Shown: positions 14,491 to 20,796, numbered from the stretch's first letter. The stretch is DNA of 44,170 nt from Nitrosotalea sp. (GCA_023251795.1 JAHEYD010000008.1:1-44170), one strand, 5' to 3'. Program-made: numbers and translations. Notes: a model not told the origin generated them from the sequence alone.

Positions 14491-15297
14491 ATGACAAGAA
14501 AAGAGCAATATAAAGAACAGATAGATGGGGTATCAATAGAATTGCTACAACATACTGAACCTGATGAGCGGTTTTATGAACACAAGCCTACGGGGAAATG
14601 GGTAGCATCAGTAACCACTAAACTAGATGTACTCCCAAAAGATCCATTCCTAGATATTTGGAAGGACAAAAACGGTGTTGCTGCTGTTAATCAAGTGCTA
14701 GATGAGGCTGCTAAAACTGGAACTGCAATCCACAACCTCATCGATGACTTATGTAAAGAATACCAAGAGACAGGGCAAGCTAGTTTGATGTGGTTTGATG
14801 ACAATGGCTACAAAAAGTTTAATAGTGTTATTTGGTCTGCTGTTATGAAATTTGTAGATTTTTTTAACAATTACGTTGATGATATTTTACTTTCAGAACA
14901 AAGAATGTTTTCAGACGTACTTGATGTAGCTGGTACTGTCGATGGGGTATTTATGCTTAAAGATGGTCGTGTTGCCATAGTTGATTACAAATATACAAGT
15001 GTACTTTCTGAAAAGTTTTCTGTTCAAACATATTGTTACAAGCAGATGGTGGAAGAGACTTACAATATGAAAGTAGATGTCAGAGGTAATCTTTGGTTAA
15101 GATCTCAAAAAAGGGGTGCTGACAAAACAGGAAAGAAGATACAGGGCAATGGTTGGGAATTTGTAGAACATATTGAAGATGAAAGAGACGCTTTAATTTA
15201 CGACTGTGCAAACAAGATCTTTATGGATAAATACAGAAATAAAGAAATTATCCCAGAGCACAGAACCTACCCTACAATTTTAACTATTGGAAATTAA
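14491..15297 (+). CDS. RecB/Cas4-like PD-(D/E)XK exonuclease
   Basis: 268 residues. GTAIHNLID (about 77-85) carries the upstream His. Further on, VAGTVDGVFML, VAIVDYKYTS and VQTYCYKQMVEE give the D, (D/E)xK and Q-x3-Y motifs of RecB-type nucleases (PDDEXK_1). The family degrades or processes DNA ends in phage recombination and replication. It sits one base after the HNH gene and before a further nuclease gene, forming a DNA-processing group with the SSB-like protein. Confidence 0.78.
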   Translation: MTRKEQYKEQIDGVSIELLQHTEPDERFYEHKPTGKWVASVTTKLDVLPKDPFLDIWKDKNGVAAVNQVLDEAAKTGTAIHNLIDDLCKEYQETGQASLMWFDDNGYKKFNSVIWSAVMKFVDFFNNYVDDILLSEQRMFSDVLDVAGTVDGVFMLKDGRVAIVDYKYTSVLSEKFSVQTYCYKQMVEETYNMKVDVRGNLWLRSQKRGADKTGKKIQGNGWEFVEHIEDERDALIYDCANKIFMDKYRNKEIIPEHRTYPTILTIGN

Positions 15298-15309
15298 AAT
15301 AATATTAGT

Positions 15310-15753
15310 ATGATCACTACATCAATTGTTCTTTGTGCATTATTAACCGTAGCACTATACCATTACAGAAAAAATCTAATCTTCCAAAAAAACCTCGACA
15401 ACCACTACTGTAAGAGATTTGTCGAGGCAGTTACAAAGATCTACATTAATCCACCATACGAAGAAGAAGATAATGATGAAGGTTACACAGATGATCCAAT
15501 TTTGAGAAAGGCTTTAGGAGTAGATAGAAAAGAAACACCAGATAGCAAAGAAGTAAGTGTAAGAACAACTATTGATTTGGAGGATGTGTATTCATACACA
15601 GAATGGACGAGTGCAAAGTATAGTGATGAAAAGTGCCCCTCAGATTGTATGATGCTCTACTTTAGAAATGGTGATCAAATGCTAATTTTTGAGAAGTATG
15701 ACACCTTTCAAACTTACCACCAGAATTATTTGAACGATAGATTAAGCTTATGA
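15310..15753 (+). CDS. membrane-anchored protein, unknown
   Basis: 147 residues. The N-terminus MITTSIVLCALLTVALYHY is a single hydrophobic segment followed by RKN, so probably a membrane anchor. The rest is acidic and polar (EEEDNDEGYTDDP), then beta-prone (TTIDLEDVYSYTEW). The 3' end overlaps the VRR-NUC-like gene by four bases (ATGA). No family is recognised. Confidence 0.6.
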   Translation: MITTSIVLCALLTVALYHYRKNLIFQKNLDNHYCKRFVEAVTKIYINPPYEEEDNDEGYTDDPILRKALGVDRKETPDSKEVSVRTTIDLEDVYSYTEWTSAKYSDEKCPSDCMMLYFRNGDQMLIFEKYDTFQTYHQNYLNDRLSL

Positions 15754-16235
15754 GTCACACCAAAGAGCAATTAGATAGTTATTTTAAAAAGAGGGGTGGG
15801 TATAAGAATATGACTGACAGGGAAGAAACTTGGTCAGAGCAGATGTTAACAAACAAGATTGCTACCTACCTGAGAGAACAACACCCCACAATACCGTTCC
15901 AAGTTGATTTAAGTGGGGAAGCATTATCAAAAACAGCAGCAGTGAGATCTTCAAAAAATCGTGCTGGATTATTTAAAATGCCTGATTTGACGATCTATGT
16001 GAAGAAAGGTGAGTATGGTTGTTTGATGTTAGAGTTAAAGAAACTATCAGCACACCCCCTCAAAAAAGATGGTGGTCTAAAAAAGAACGAGCATATTGAG
16101 TTACAGGCTAGATCAATTGAGTGGTTGAGGAAGTATGGTCAAAAAGCGGATTTTGGTGTGGGCTTTTCTGATATAGTGGAGAAGATCAACAAATATTTAA
16201 CTGATGGAGAGTTTGAGTATCTTTATAAAAAATAA
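15750..16235 (+). CDS. VRR-NUC-like endonuclease
   Basis: 161 residues. PDLTIY (D79), LMLELKKL (E95, K97) and the helix EHIELQARSIEWLRKYG with Q are the D...ExK...Q pattern of VRR-NUC domains, and GQKADFGVGFSD is the typical end. These nucleases act on branched DNA, as Holliday junction or flap nucleases. The N-terminal ~40 residues are an extra helical piece. It is the last gene of this operon and is followed by a terminator. Confidence 0.75.
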   Translation: MSHTKEQLDSYFKKRGGYKNMTDREETWSEQMLTNKIATYLREQHPTIPFQVDLSGEALSKTAAVRSSKNRAGLFKMPDLTIYVKKGEYGCLMLELKKLSAHPLKKDGGLKKNEHIELQARSIEWLRKYGQKADFGVGFSDIVEKINKYLTDGEFEYLYKK

Positions 16236-16270
16236 TCTCCCTCAAAATCAACAACTTACAAAAATTTTAA

Positions 16271-16299
16271 GACCGACATTTGGTAGTGTCGGTTTTTTT
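16271..16299 (+). terminator. intrinsic terminator after the nuclease operon
   Basis: ACCGACA and TGTCGGT form a 7-bp stem around TTTGGTAG and are followed by seven T. It separates the nuclease operon from the SH3-fold gene. Confidence 0.88.
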
Positions 16300-16332
16300 G
16301 TTGAGATTTGATTCATCAAAACAACAACAATT

Positions 16333-16578
16333 ATGAACAAGCTAACAGAAGTAATCGAAAACAGCAACGGTAAGATCTTGACCGTGGTATTTGTAAAAAA
16401 AGATGGTACTGAGAGAGTGCTTAACGGTAGACTCGGTGTCACTAAACATCTTAAAGGGGGTGTGTCAAAGAATGGTGATCAGTACATCACTATTTTTGAC
16501 CTACAAAATGGTGGGTATCGGTCTGTCAATAAGGAGACTATTAAGGAAGTTAGAATTAATAAAGAGGTAATTAGGTAA
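16333..16578 (+). CDS. SH3-like beta-barrel protein (WYL_2/DUF2693-like)
   Basis: 81 residues. VVFVKKDGTERVLNGRLGVT, KHLKGGVS and QYITIFDLQNGGYRSVNKET match the recurrent phage and Bacteroidetes SH3-fold family (WYL_2, PF10902), whose members are thought to bind nucleic acid. It has its own start after a terminator. Its TAA overlaps the first box of an attC-like site, so it may be either the last backbone gene before array B or its first cassette. Confidence 0.7.
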   Translation: MNKLTEVIENSNGKILTVVFVKKDGTERVLNGRLGVTKHLKGGVSKNGDQYITIFDLQNGGYRSVNKETIKEVRINKEVIR

Positions 16579-16702
16579 CGTTATTTGGCTTTACGCAGGT
16601 GGAGCTAAATAGCACAAAACTTTCAACCTGCACAAAAGATTATTAAAAGCACGTAAGCTGGGTTAAACGCTAACCCCCACTTGCGTAAAACCAATATTAG
16701 CG
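16573..16702 (+). other. attC-like site B1, degenerate last box
   Basis: AGGTAAC to ATTAGCG, 130 bp. Arms TTTGGCTTTACGCAGGTGG and CCCACTTGCGTAAAACCAA pair. The last box has A for the conserved first G of GTTRRRY, so this site may no longer recombine. The stop codon of the SH3-fold gene is in the first box. Confidence 0.65.
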
Positions 16703-16713
16703 GTAGTTTTATT

Positions 16714-16944
16714 ATGGCACTTAAAGATATTTATACAAATGCTATTCAAAAAGTAATTGATGGTACATTGAAAAAAGAAGAATTATGGGAAGTTTTTGAA
16801 GACCACCTTAGAATTGAAAAGGATAGAAACGAAGAATTGGTACAAAGATGTGCGGAATACGAAAAAAGATACAAGCATTTGTTGGAACAATTAAACTCGG
16901 CACATAAAGAGCATGAAAAGTTGTTCGGTAAAAATTACCGCTAA
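16714..16944 (+). CDS. small coiled-coil cassette protein
   Basis: 76 residues from ATG 16714; the longer frame would start inside the attC-like site. MALKDIYTNAIQKVIDG is followed by a highly charged helix LVQRCAEYEKRYKHLLEQL, likely a coiled coil. The TAA lies in the first box of the following short boundary. No family is recognised. Confidence 0.6.
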   Translation: MALKDIYTNAIQKVIDGTLKKEELWEVFEDHLRIEKDRNEELVQRCAEYEKRYKHLLEQLNSAHKEHEKLFGKNYR

Positions 16945-16969
16945 CGGGCCGCAGCCTTGCGAGGCTGGG
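16939..16969 (+). repeat. short hairpin cassette boundary S3
   Basis: CGCTAAC, then a hairpin GCAGCC-TTGCGA-GGCTGG. The hairpin and the bases after it (GAGATATGAAACGAAATAATC) match the boundary at 12085 in array A. Confidence 0.5.
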
Positions 16970-17007
16970 AGATATGAAACGAAATAATCACTTATAAACT
17001 GAACATT

Positions 17008-17244
17008 ATGGAACCTACAAAGCATGAAACAAACACCGAACCCCAGTCTAGCAAGGGTGGTGTTATCAGCCTTTCTACTTGGTCAATAGAAGAAATAAGA
17101 GAGTTATTTGATTTTTTAGAGCCTATAATTTATGAGTATGGAAGGTATGTTTCAGTTGCAAAGCACCTAAATAGTATCTTTGGAAATAATAGAACACCTT
17201 CTGCTTGTAGGTCTATGCATAGAAGAAGTATTATTCGACCGTAA
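17008..17244 (+). CDS. cassette protein with Myb/SANT-like helix pattern
   Basis: 78 residues. MEPTKHETNTEPQSSKGGV is shared with the zinc protein at 11834 in array A. The remainder, WSIEEIRELFDFLEPII then YGRYVSVAKHLNSIFGN and RTPSACRSMHRR, has the spacing of a small Myb/SANT-like or helix-turn-helix DNA-binding domain. The function is a guess from that pattern. The next gene follows without a visible attC. Confidence 0.55.
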   Translation: MEPTKHETNTEPQSSKGGVISLSTWSIEEIRELFDFLEPIIYEYGRYVSVAKHLNSIFGNNRTPSACRSMHRRSIIRP

Positions 17245-17295
17245 TGTATGGAAACTTAAATATTATGGTATGATTATTAATTAAATATTTTAATG

Positions 17296-17535
17296 ATGGA
17301 TTTATACACAACAACAATTAAAGCGATTAGCCCTATAGATGGAGAATTAAAAACTTATGTAGGCCCAAATGTGCCAGGTATTTCGTTTGCGGACGCACAG
17401 AATTATTGTGACAACAATGAACTGGGGTACTGCAAAGCAGATGGGGTATTAATAGCAGAAATACCTTGCAAGGAAGGAACTTATCAGCCAGATTGGAATA
17501 AAATGGTTGATTACGAAAACAAAAGACTGAATTAA
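17296..17535 (+). CDS. cassette-region protein, unknown
   Basis: 79 residues, MDLYTTTIKAISPIDGELKT then GPNVPGISFADAQNYCDNN and EIPCKEGTYQPDWNKMVDY. It looks like a small alpha/beta protein with a C-terminal helix. The previous and next genes are not separated from it by full attC-like sites, so 17008-17881 may be one multi-gene cassette. No family is recognised. Confidence 0.6.
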   Translation: MDLYTTTIKAISPIDGELKTYVGPNVPGISFADAQNYCDNNELGYCKADGVLIAEIPCKEGTYQPDWNKMVDYENKRLN

Positions 17536-17599
17536 GGTGCGAGGATAAATGTTAAATTATAACACCTTTAGTTAATTAAAAACTAAATTTAATACGAAG

Positions 17600-17881
17600 A
17601 TGAATAAAGAAATTTTACAAAAAGCGATTGATAAGTGGGGTAAAGAAACCCAAATCAATAAGATACAGGAAGAAGCACTAAAACTAGCACTTGTATTAAA
17701 CCAAAGAAATTGCCCCACTAAAGATCCTGAGCAAATGGAGGCGAATTTATACGAAGAATTAGCTGACATGAAAATAATGATGGCACAAGCAGAAATGATT
17801 TTTGATGCAAATAGAATAAATGAGCGAGTAAAATTTAAGATCGATAAACTTCAATATAAGATTGACCATTTTATTCATTGA
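17600..17881 (+). CDS. MazG-like nucleotide pyrophosphohydrolase
   Basis: 93 residues, all helical. EEALKLALVLNQ (about 24-35) and NLYEELADMKIMMAQAEMIF (about 49-68) give the EExx(E/K) and (E)ExxD motifs of all-alpha NTP pyrophosphatases, followed by the usual helix with INERVKFKIDKL. Such enzymes remove unusual nucleotides or hydrolyse NTPs, and phages carry them to manage nucleotide pools or (p)ppGpp. One metal-binding Glu in the first motif is replaced by Lys, so activity is uncertain. Confidence 0.65.
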   Translation: MNKEILQKAIDKWGKETQINKIQEEALKLALVLNQRNCPTKDPEQMEANLYEELADMKIMMAQAEMIFDANRINERVKFKIDKLQYKIDHFIH

Positions 17882-17925
17882 TTTGAGCCCTGCCTTTATT
17901 GCAGTCTAGTATGGCTGATAACGTA

Positions 17926-18011
17926 TCGGGGCTTTGCGTAGTAGCCCTTAGTAGAAACTTAAAATTAACCACGACACTTGATAGGGTTATTACGCAAAGC
18001 CCTTGTTATGT
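17926..18011 (+). other. attC-like site B2
   Basis: TGATAAC to GTTATGT. Arms GGGGCTTTGCGTAGTAGCCC and GGGTTATTACGCAAAGCCC pair. It is the near-copy, in inverse orientation, of the site at 8974-9069. Confidence 0.82.
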
Positions 18012-18040
18012 GCCGTTTTTATTCACAAATATTAATTAAA

Positions 18041-18259
18041 ATGAGATACGTAAACGGATTAAATCAAACAATTGCAACTGAACATTCTGATTTAAAATAT
18101 GGTGAATATCGTTGCACCGAATGTAGTAAAGTAATCAAAAGAGAGGATGTTATTCCAAATGAAAGACACCAATCAATTACCACTAATTCAATTAATTTTT
18201 GTAGTAGTAGATGTCGAAATGAAAATCGAAAGGGATATGATAGAATGGTGTCTTTTTAA
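18041..18259 (+). CDS. small zinc-ribbon cassette protein
   Basis: 72 residues from ATG 18041; upstream codons fall in the attC-like site. YRCTECSKVIKRED and FCSSRCRNENRKG give two C-x2/3-C knuckles about 30 residues apart, likely one zinc site. The pattern is like small zinc-ribbon proteins that bind nucleic acid or protein. Function unknown. Confidence 0.65.
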   Translation: MRYVNGLNQTIATEHSDLKYGEYRCTECSKVIKREDVIPNERHQSITTNSINFCSSRCRNENRKGYDRMVSF

Positions 18260-18265
18260 AATGGC

Positions 18266-18295
18266 ACATAACGTCCCGCAGACATGCTCAGTGCG
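18266..18295 (+). repeat. short hairpin cassette boundary S4
   Basis: ACATAAC, G, then CGCA-[11 nt]-TGCG, and the leader ATAACTTAAACGAAAATATG. It is much shorter than the full palindromes and lacks a clear last box. Confidence 0.4.
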
Positions 18296-18312
18296 ATAAC
18301 TTAAACGAAAAT

Positions 18313-18561
18313 ATGATTATGGAAATTGAAAATATTAAGGCTTTGGTCGAAGGTAAAAAGCTAAACACCTATCAAATAGCTTTGGCGAAACTTGAATTTG
18401 ACAAACTGATAGCTTCGCAGGGTACACCGAATCAAGCATTGAGTATGTCTGGTGTTGGAAGCTCGTATTTTTGCGATTGCAAAGCACCTGCTTTGATAGG
18501 CAACTCTATGACTGATGAAGTTTTATGCGTTAAGTGCAATAAAAAACGTGCAAAAATATAG
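18313..18561 (+). CDS. small cassette protein with C-terminal zinc knuckle
   Basis: 82 residues (or 80 from the second ATG). IENIKALVEGKKLNTYQIAL and KLEFDKLIASQG are helical. The C-terminus FCDCKAP and LCVKCNKKRAK is one C-x-C/C-x2-C zinc knuckle, as in the cassette protein at 11834. The stop lies just before the next attC-like site. Function unknown. Confidence 0.62.
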   Translation: MIMEIENIKALVEGKKLNTYQIALAKLEFDKLIASQGTPNQALSMSGVGSSYFCDCKAPALIGNSMTDEVLCVKCNKKRAKI

Positions 18562-18562
18562 C

Positions 18563-18646
18563 ATCCAACGGGCGGGTGCTTGGCGAAGTGGCTTGTGTGC
18601 GTTGGCTTGTGTGTCGGAAAGCCATTTTGCCAAACACCTGTTACCA
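18563..18646 (+). other. attC-like site B3
   Basis: ATCCAAC to GTTACCA, 84 bp. Arms GGTGCTTGGCGAAGTGGC and GCCATTTTGCCAAACACC pair with three mismatches. It is related to the site at 11035. Confidence 0.8.
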
Positions 18647-18678
18647 GCAGTTAATTTTCACAATTTAAAAAAATAAAT

Positions 18679-18906
18679 ATGATTTGGAACAACATTAAAG
18701 ACAAAAAGCCATTAGCCTACCAAAGCGGTGGATGGGATGGCAAAAAGAGCGACAAAGTTTTAGTATGCACGTTAAGCGGAAGATACTACGTTGCGGAGAT
18801 GTATGAAGGTATTTTAGATGGTAGCGAATTTTGCGACTTCTACGATGACCTAGATTTTGAAATTGAAAACGTGGCTTTTTGGACGGAGATTGATAGTCCG
18901 TTTTAA
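18679..18906 (+). CDS. DUF551-like cassette protein
   Basis: 75 residues. It begins MIWNNIKDKKPLAYQSGGWD, then KVLVCTLSGRYYVAEMYEGI, and ends NVAFWTEIDSPF. A Trp near the N-terminus, a central VLV strand, an A-x-(Y/M) strand and a final W-x-x-x-x-x-P fit DUF551, a small family frequent in phages and other accessory DNA. Its function is not known. Only a short boundary follows. Confidence 0.6.
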   Translation: MIWNNIKDKKPLAYQSGGWDGKKSDKVLVCTLSGRYYVAEMYEGILDGSEFCDFYDDLDFEIENVAFWTEIDSPF

Positions 18907-18910
18907 TTGC

Positions 18911-18942
18911 TGGTAACGGAACGCATCTATATTTAGTTGCGG
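18911..18942 (+). repeat. short hairpin cassette boundary S5
   Basis: TGGTAAC, GGAA, then CGCA-[11 nt]-TTGCG, and the leader ACTTTTAAAACGAAAACTT. The TGCG...AAACGAAA leader resembles that after S4 and after the site at 19298. Confidence 0.4.
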
Positions 18943-18979
18943 ACTTTTAAAACGAAAACTTTAATTTAAAAACAAAATT

Positions 18980-19303
18980 ATGTTAGAAAACGAAAACTTG
19001 AATGAAGCAGAAAACCCGCAATTGAATATAGGTGCTGTTAGTGGCAGTTTTAATATTGGGGATGAAGTTGAATTAGAAGTTTATGGCGAAATATGCTGTG
19101 AGCTTTGCGGTGAAACTATCCATAATCATATTGACTGTCCTGTTTGCAAAAGTGATTATGCAGGAACAGACCAATATTGTGATTTGTACGATGAAAAAGA
19201 AGTAACGTGTGAAGATTGCGGAACTACTTTTGCAAAAACAAGTGATAGCTGGTATTATGATTGCAAAGCGAAGATAGTGTCGTTCGGCAAAAATTGCCAC
19301 TAA
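18980..19303 (+). CDS. zinc-ribbon cassette protein, several CxxC motifs
   Basis: 107 residues. The N-terminal ~45 residues are acidic. CCELCGETIHNHIDCPVCKS and, after an acidic patch, VTCEDCGTTFAKTSD give three C-x2-C pairs, so at least one and possibly two zinc sites. The end has YYDCKAKIVSFGKNCH. A zinc-ribbon binding role is likely; the partner is unknown. The TAA is inside the first box of the attC-like site. Confidence 0.65.
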   Translation: MLENENLNEAENPQLNIGAVSGSFNIGDEVELEVYGEICCELCGETIHNHIDCPVCKSDYAGTDQYCDLYDEKEVTCEDCGTTFAKTSDSWYYDCKAKIVSFGKNCH

Positions 19304-19391
19304 CGTTTTGCGTATATGAGAAGTGGCACTTGTAGAATGTTGAAATTTAGCACAAATGTTTATGTGCCATTTCTTATATACGCTGTTACCT
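19298..19391 (+). other. attC-like site B4
   Basis: CACTAAC to GTTACCT. Arms GCGTATATGAGAAGTGGCAC and GTGCCATTTCTTATATACGC pair with two mismatches. It belongs to the GCGTATAT arm family with the sites at 11733 and 20182. Confidence 0.87.
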
Positions 19392-19455
19392 GCTGGTGCG
19401 GTTTATTAGCAGGATTTTGATTTGAAAACGAATAGAAAATTTAAAAAGTTTTAGT

Positions 19456-20160
19456 ATGAAATATATGGGAAGTAAACGTAGGATTGCCAAAGACATTCTA
19501 CCAATAATTTTAAAAAACAGAATGCCTGAACAATTTTATGTAGAGCCATTTTGTGGTGGTTGCAATATGATTGAACTTGTTGAAGGCAACAGGATTGCAA
19601 ATGATTATAACGAGTATGTCGCAGAAATGTGGAACGCACTTGTAAATAGAAATTGGCAACCACCTACTGAAATAACAGAAGAGCAATACAATGATATAAA
19701 AGCCAATAAAGAGCAATATTCAAAAGAACTTGTAGGATTTACGGGAATAGCAGTAACATTCGGCTCAACTTGGTTTGGAACTTATGCAAGAAATAAGCGA
19801 GGTACTAACTATGCAATGGAAGGTAGAAGTAATTTAATGAAGCAAGTTGAACGATTGCAAGGAACGATATTTACATCAAGTTCTTATTGCGATATTGCTT
19901 TACCTAAAAACTCAATCATTTATTGCGACCCACCTTATGAGGGTGTTGCTGGATATAAAGACAAGTTCAATCATATTGCTTTTTGGCAATGGTGTAGAGA
20001 AAAAGCAAAAGAAGGGCATTGTGTTTTTATTTCCGAATATAATGCACCGAATGACTTTGAATGTATTTGGCAATCCGAACTGAAAACAAATATGAATGCT
20101 AAATATGAAACAAAGCCTGTAGAAAAACTTTTTAAATTTTCTCCCACAAATGTTCAATAG
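19456..20160 (+). CDS. D12-class (Dam-like) N6-adenine DNA methyltransferase, cassette gene
   Basis: 234 residues. MKYMGSKRRIAKDILPII is the typical start of D12 methylases. Motif I is FYVEPFCGG (about 27-35) and motif IV IIYCDPPYEG (about 154-163), in alpha-class order with the recognition part between. It methylates adenine N6 in a short sequence. No partner restriction gene is present, so it is an orphan modification enzyme, possibly shielding phage DNA. It is the largest gene of array B. Confidence 0.9.
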   Translation: MKYMGSKRRIAKDILPIILKNRMPEQFYVEPFCGGCNMIELVEGNRIANDYNEYVAEMWNALVNRNWQPPTEITEEQYNDIKANKEQYSKELVGFTGIAVTFGSTWFGTYARNKRGTNYAMEGRSNLMKQVERLQGTIFTSSSYCDIALPKNSIIYCDPPYEGVAGYKDKFNHIAFWQWCREKAKEGHCVFISEYNAPNDFECIWQSELKTNMNAKYETKPVEKLFKFSPTNVQ

Positions 20161-20181
20161 TAGCAGTATCGTAGCACTTGC

Positions 20182-20277
20182 AGGTAACGTTTTGCGTATA
20201 TACGAGGTACGCCAAACGATAAATTTCAAATTATAAACAAATGCTTGTAGGCGTATCTTGTATATACGCTGTTATAG
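20182..20277 (+). other. attC-like site B5
   Basis: AGGTAAC to GTTATAG. Arms GCGTATATACGAGGTACGCC and GGCGTATCTTGTATATACGC pair with three mismatches. AAACGATAAA beside the arm matches the CGATGAACT area of 11733-11827, confirming common origin. Confidence 0.87.
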
Positions 20278-20297
20278 GCAGTTAAAACTTAAAAATT

Positions 20298-20468
20298 ATG
20301 TATTTATTACAATATTATGTTATTGATTGGGATAAGGTTAAAACCCAAGAGGATTTGATTACGATTCTTAAAAACCTACAATTAGGATTTGAAAACCCAA
20401 GTGAAGATTTAAAGAAACTTTGCAAGTTCGTTAATAAATCCGATGGTCAAGAGGTTACGTTTGATTAA
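20298..20468 (+). CDS. tiny cassette protein, 56 aa
   Basis: MYLLQYYVIDWDKVKTQEDL then ITILKNLQLGFENPSEDLKK, helical, ending QEVTFD. It fills the cassette between two attC-like sites with a short leader after the first. The gene is below common length cut-offs and easy to miss. Similar small proteins occur in Bacteroidetes accessory DNA, but I cannot name the family. Confidence 0.6.
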   Translation: MYLLQYYVIDWDKVKTQEDLITILKNLQLGFENPSEDLKKLCKFVNKSDGQEVTFD

Positions 20469-20473
20469 TTGCC

Positions 20474-20557
20474 TATAACAAGTTTATACCCGCAACAACT
20501 TATACCAAAGCATCATTTAAACACAGCCAACGTGGTTAAAGTTGGTAAATGTTATGA
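20474..20557 (+). other. attC-like site B-end (terminal, abuts phage gene)
   Basis: CTATAAC to GTTATGA. From AAC to GTTATG it is identical over 80 nt to the reverse complement of 8355-8439; the flanks on both sides differ. The ATG in the last box is the start codon of the gene at 20554. Confidence 0.72.
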
Positions 20558-20796
20558 GATCCAAATGGGTAATAGAAGGGATTGATCAATACAAAATTGG
20601 TGAAGACGGCAACATTTACAAGTTGCCATTTTTTAGTAAAGGTAAGTGGTATCAGTGTAGGGTAGTAAAAAAACAATACCCAAACAGGTTCAGATTAAAT
20701 AATAGTTGGTGGACAAAAGCACAACTTAGAACAAAAATTAAGAAAGATTTAAACCCATCACAATTATTTCCAGAAAAAAGTGATTGTCCCTTTTGA
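20554..20796 (+). CDS. phage protein, unknown, starts inside the attC end
   Basis: 80 residues, MRSKWVIEGIDQYKIGEDG, then NIYKLPFFSKGKWYQCRVVK and WWTKAQLRTKIKKDL. The N-terminal half resembles the beta-hairpin start of NUMOD4-type or phage DNA-binding modules; the second half is basic and Trp-rich. A DNA-binding role is plausible. It is the first backbone gene after array B, the mirror position of the primase gene at array A. Confidence 0.6.
   Translation: MRSKWVIEGIDQYKIGEDGNIYKLPFFSKGKWYQCRVVKKQYPNRFRLNNSWWTKAQLRTKIKKDLNPSQLFPEKSDCPF

Larger units (their letters stand above)
16573..20557 (+). mobile_element. cassette array B (integron-like, rightward)
   Basis: Ten small genes all on +, with six attC-like palindromes and three short hairpin boundaries. 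Each long palindrome follows a stop codon. The array mirrors array A: it points away from the same central region, uses the same attC families, and ends with the identical terminal attC in front of a phage gene. The genes include a D12-class DNA methyltransferase, a MazG-like protein, three zinc-ribbon proteins and a DUF551-like protein. No integrase is encoded in or beside it. Confidence 0.75.

Noticed and set aside
17536-17599. A further attC site between two array B genes
   Set aside because: Only a 4-5 bp AGGTG/CACCT pairing is seen and no proper end boxes.
8355-20557. Palindromes as plain intrinsic terminators
   Set aside because: Arms are broken by long variable centres, T-runs are absent, and they end in GTTRRRY-like boxes; true terminators in this window (4557, 13921, 16271, 26491) look different. 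REP-type repeats remain a weaker alternative.
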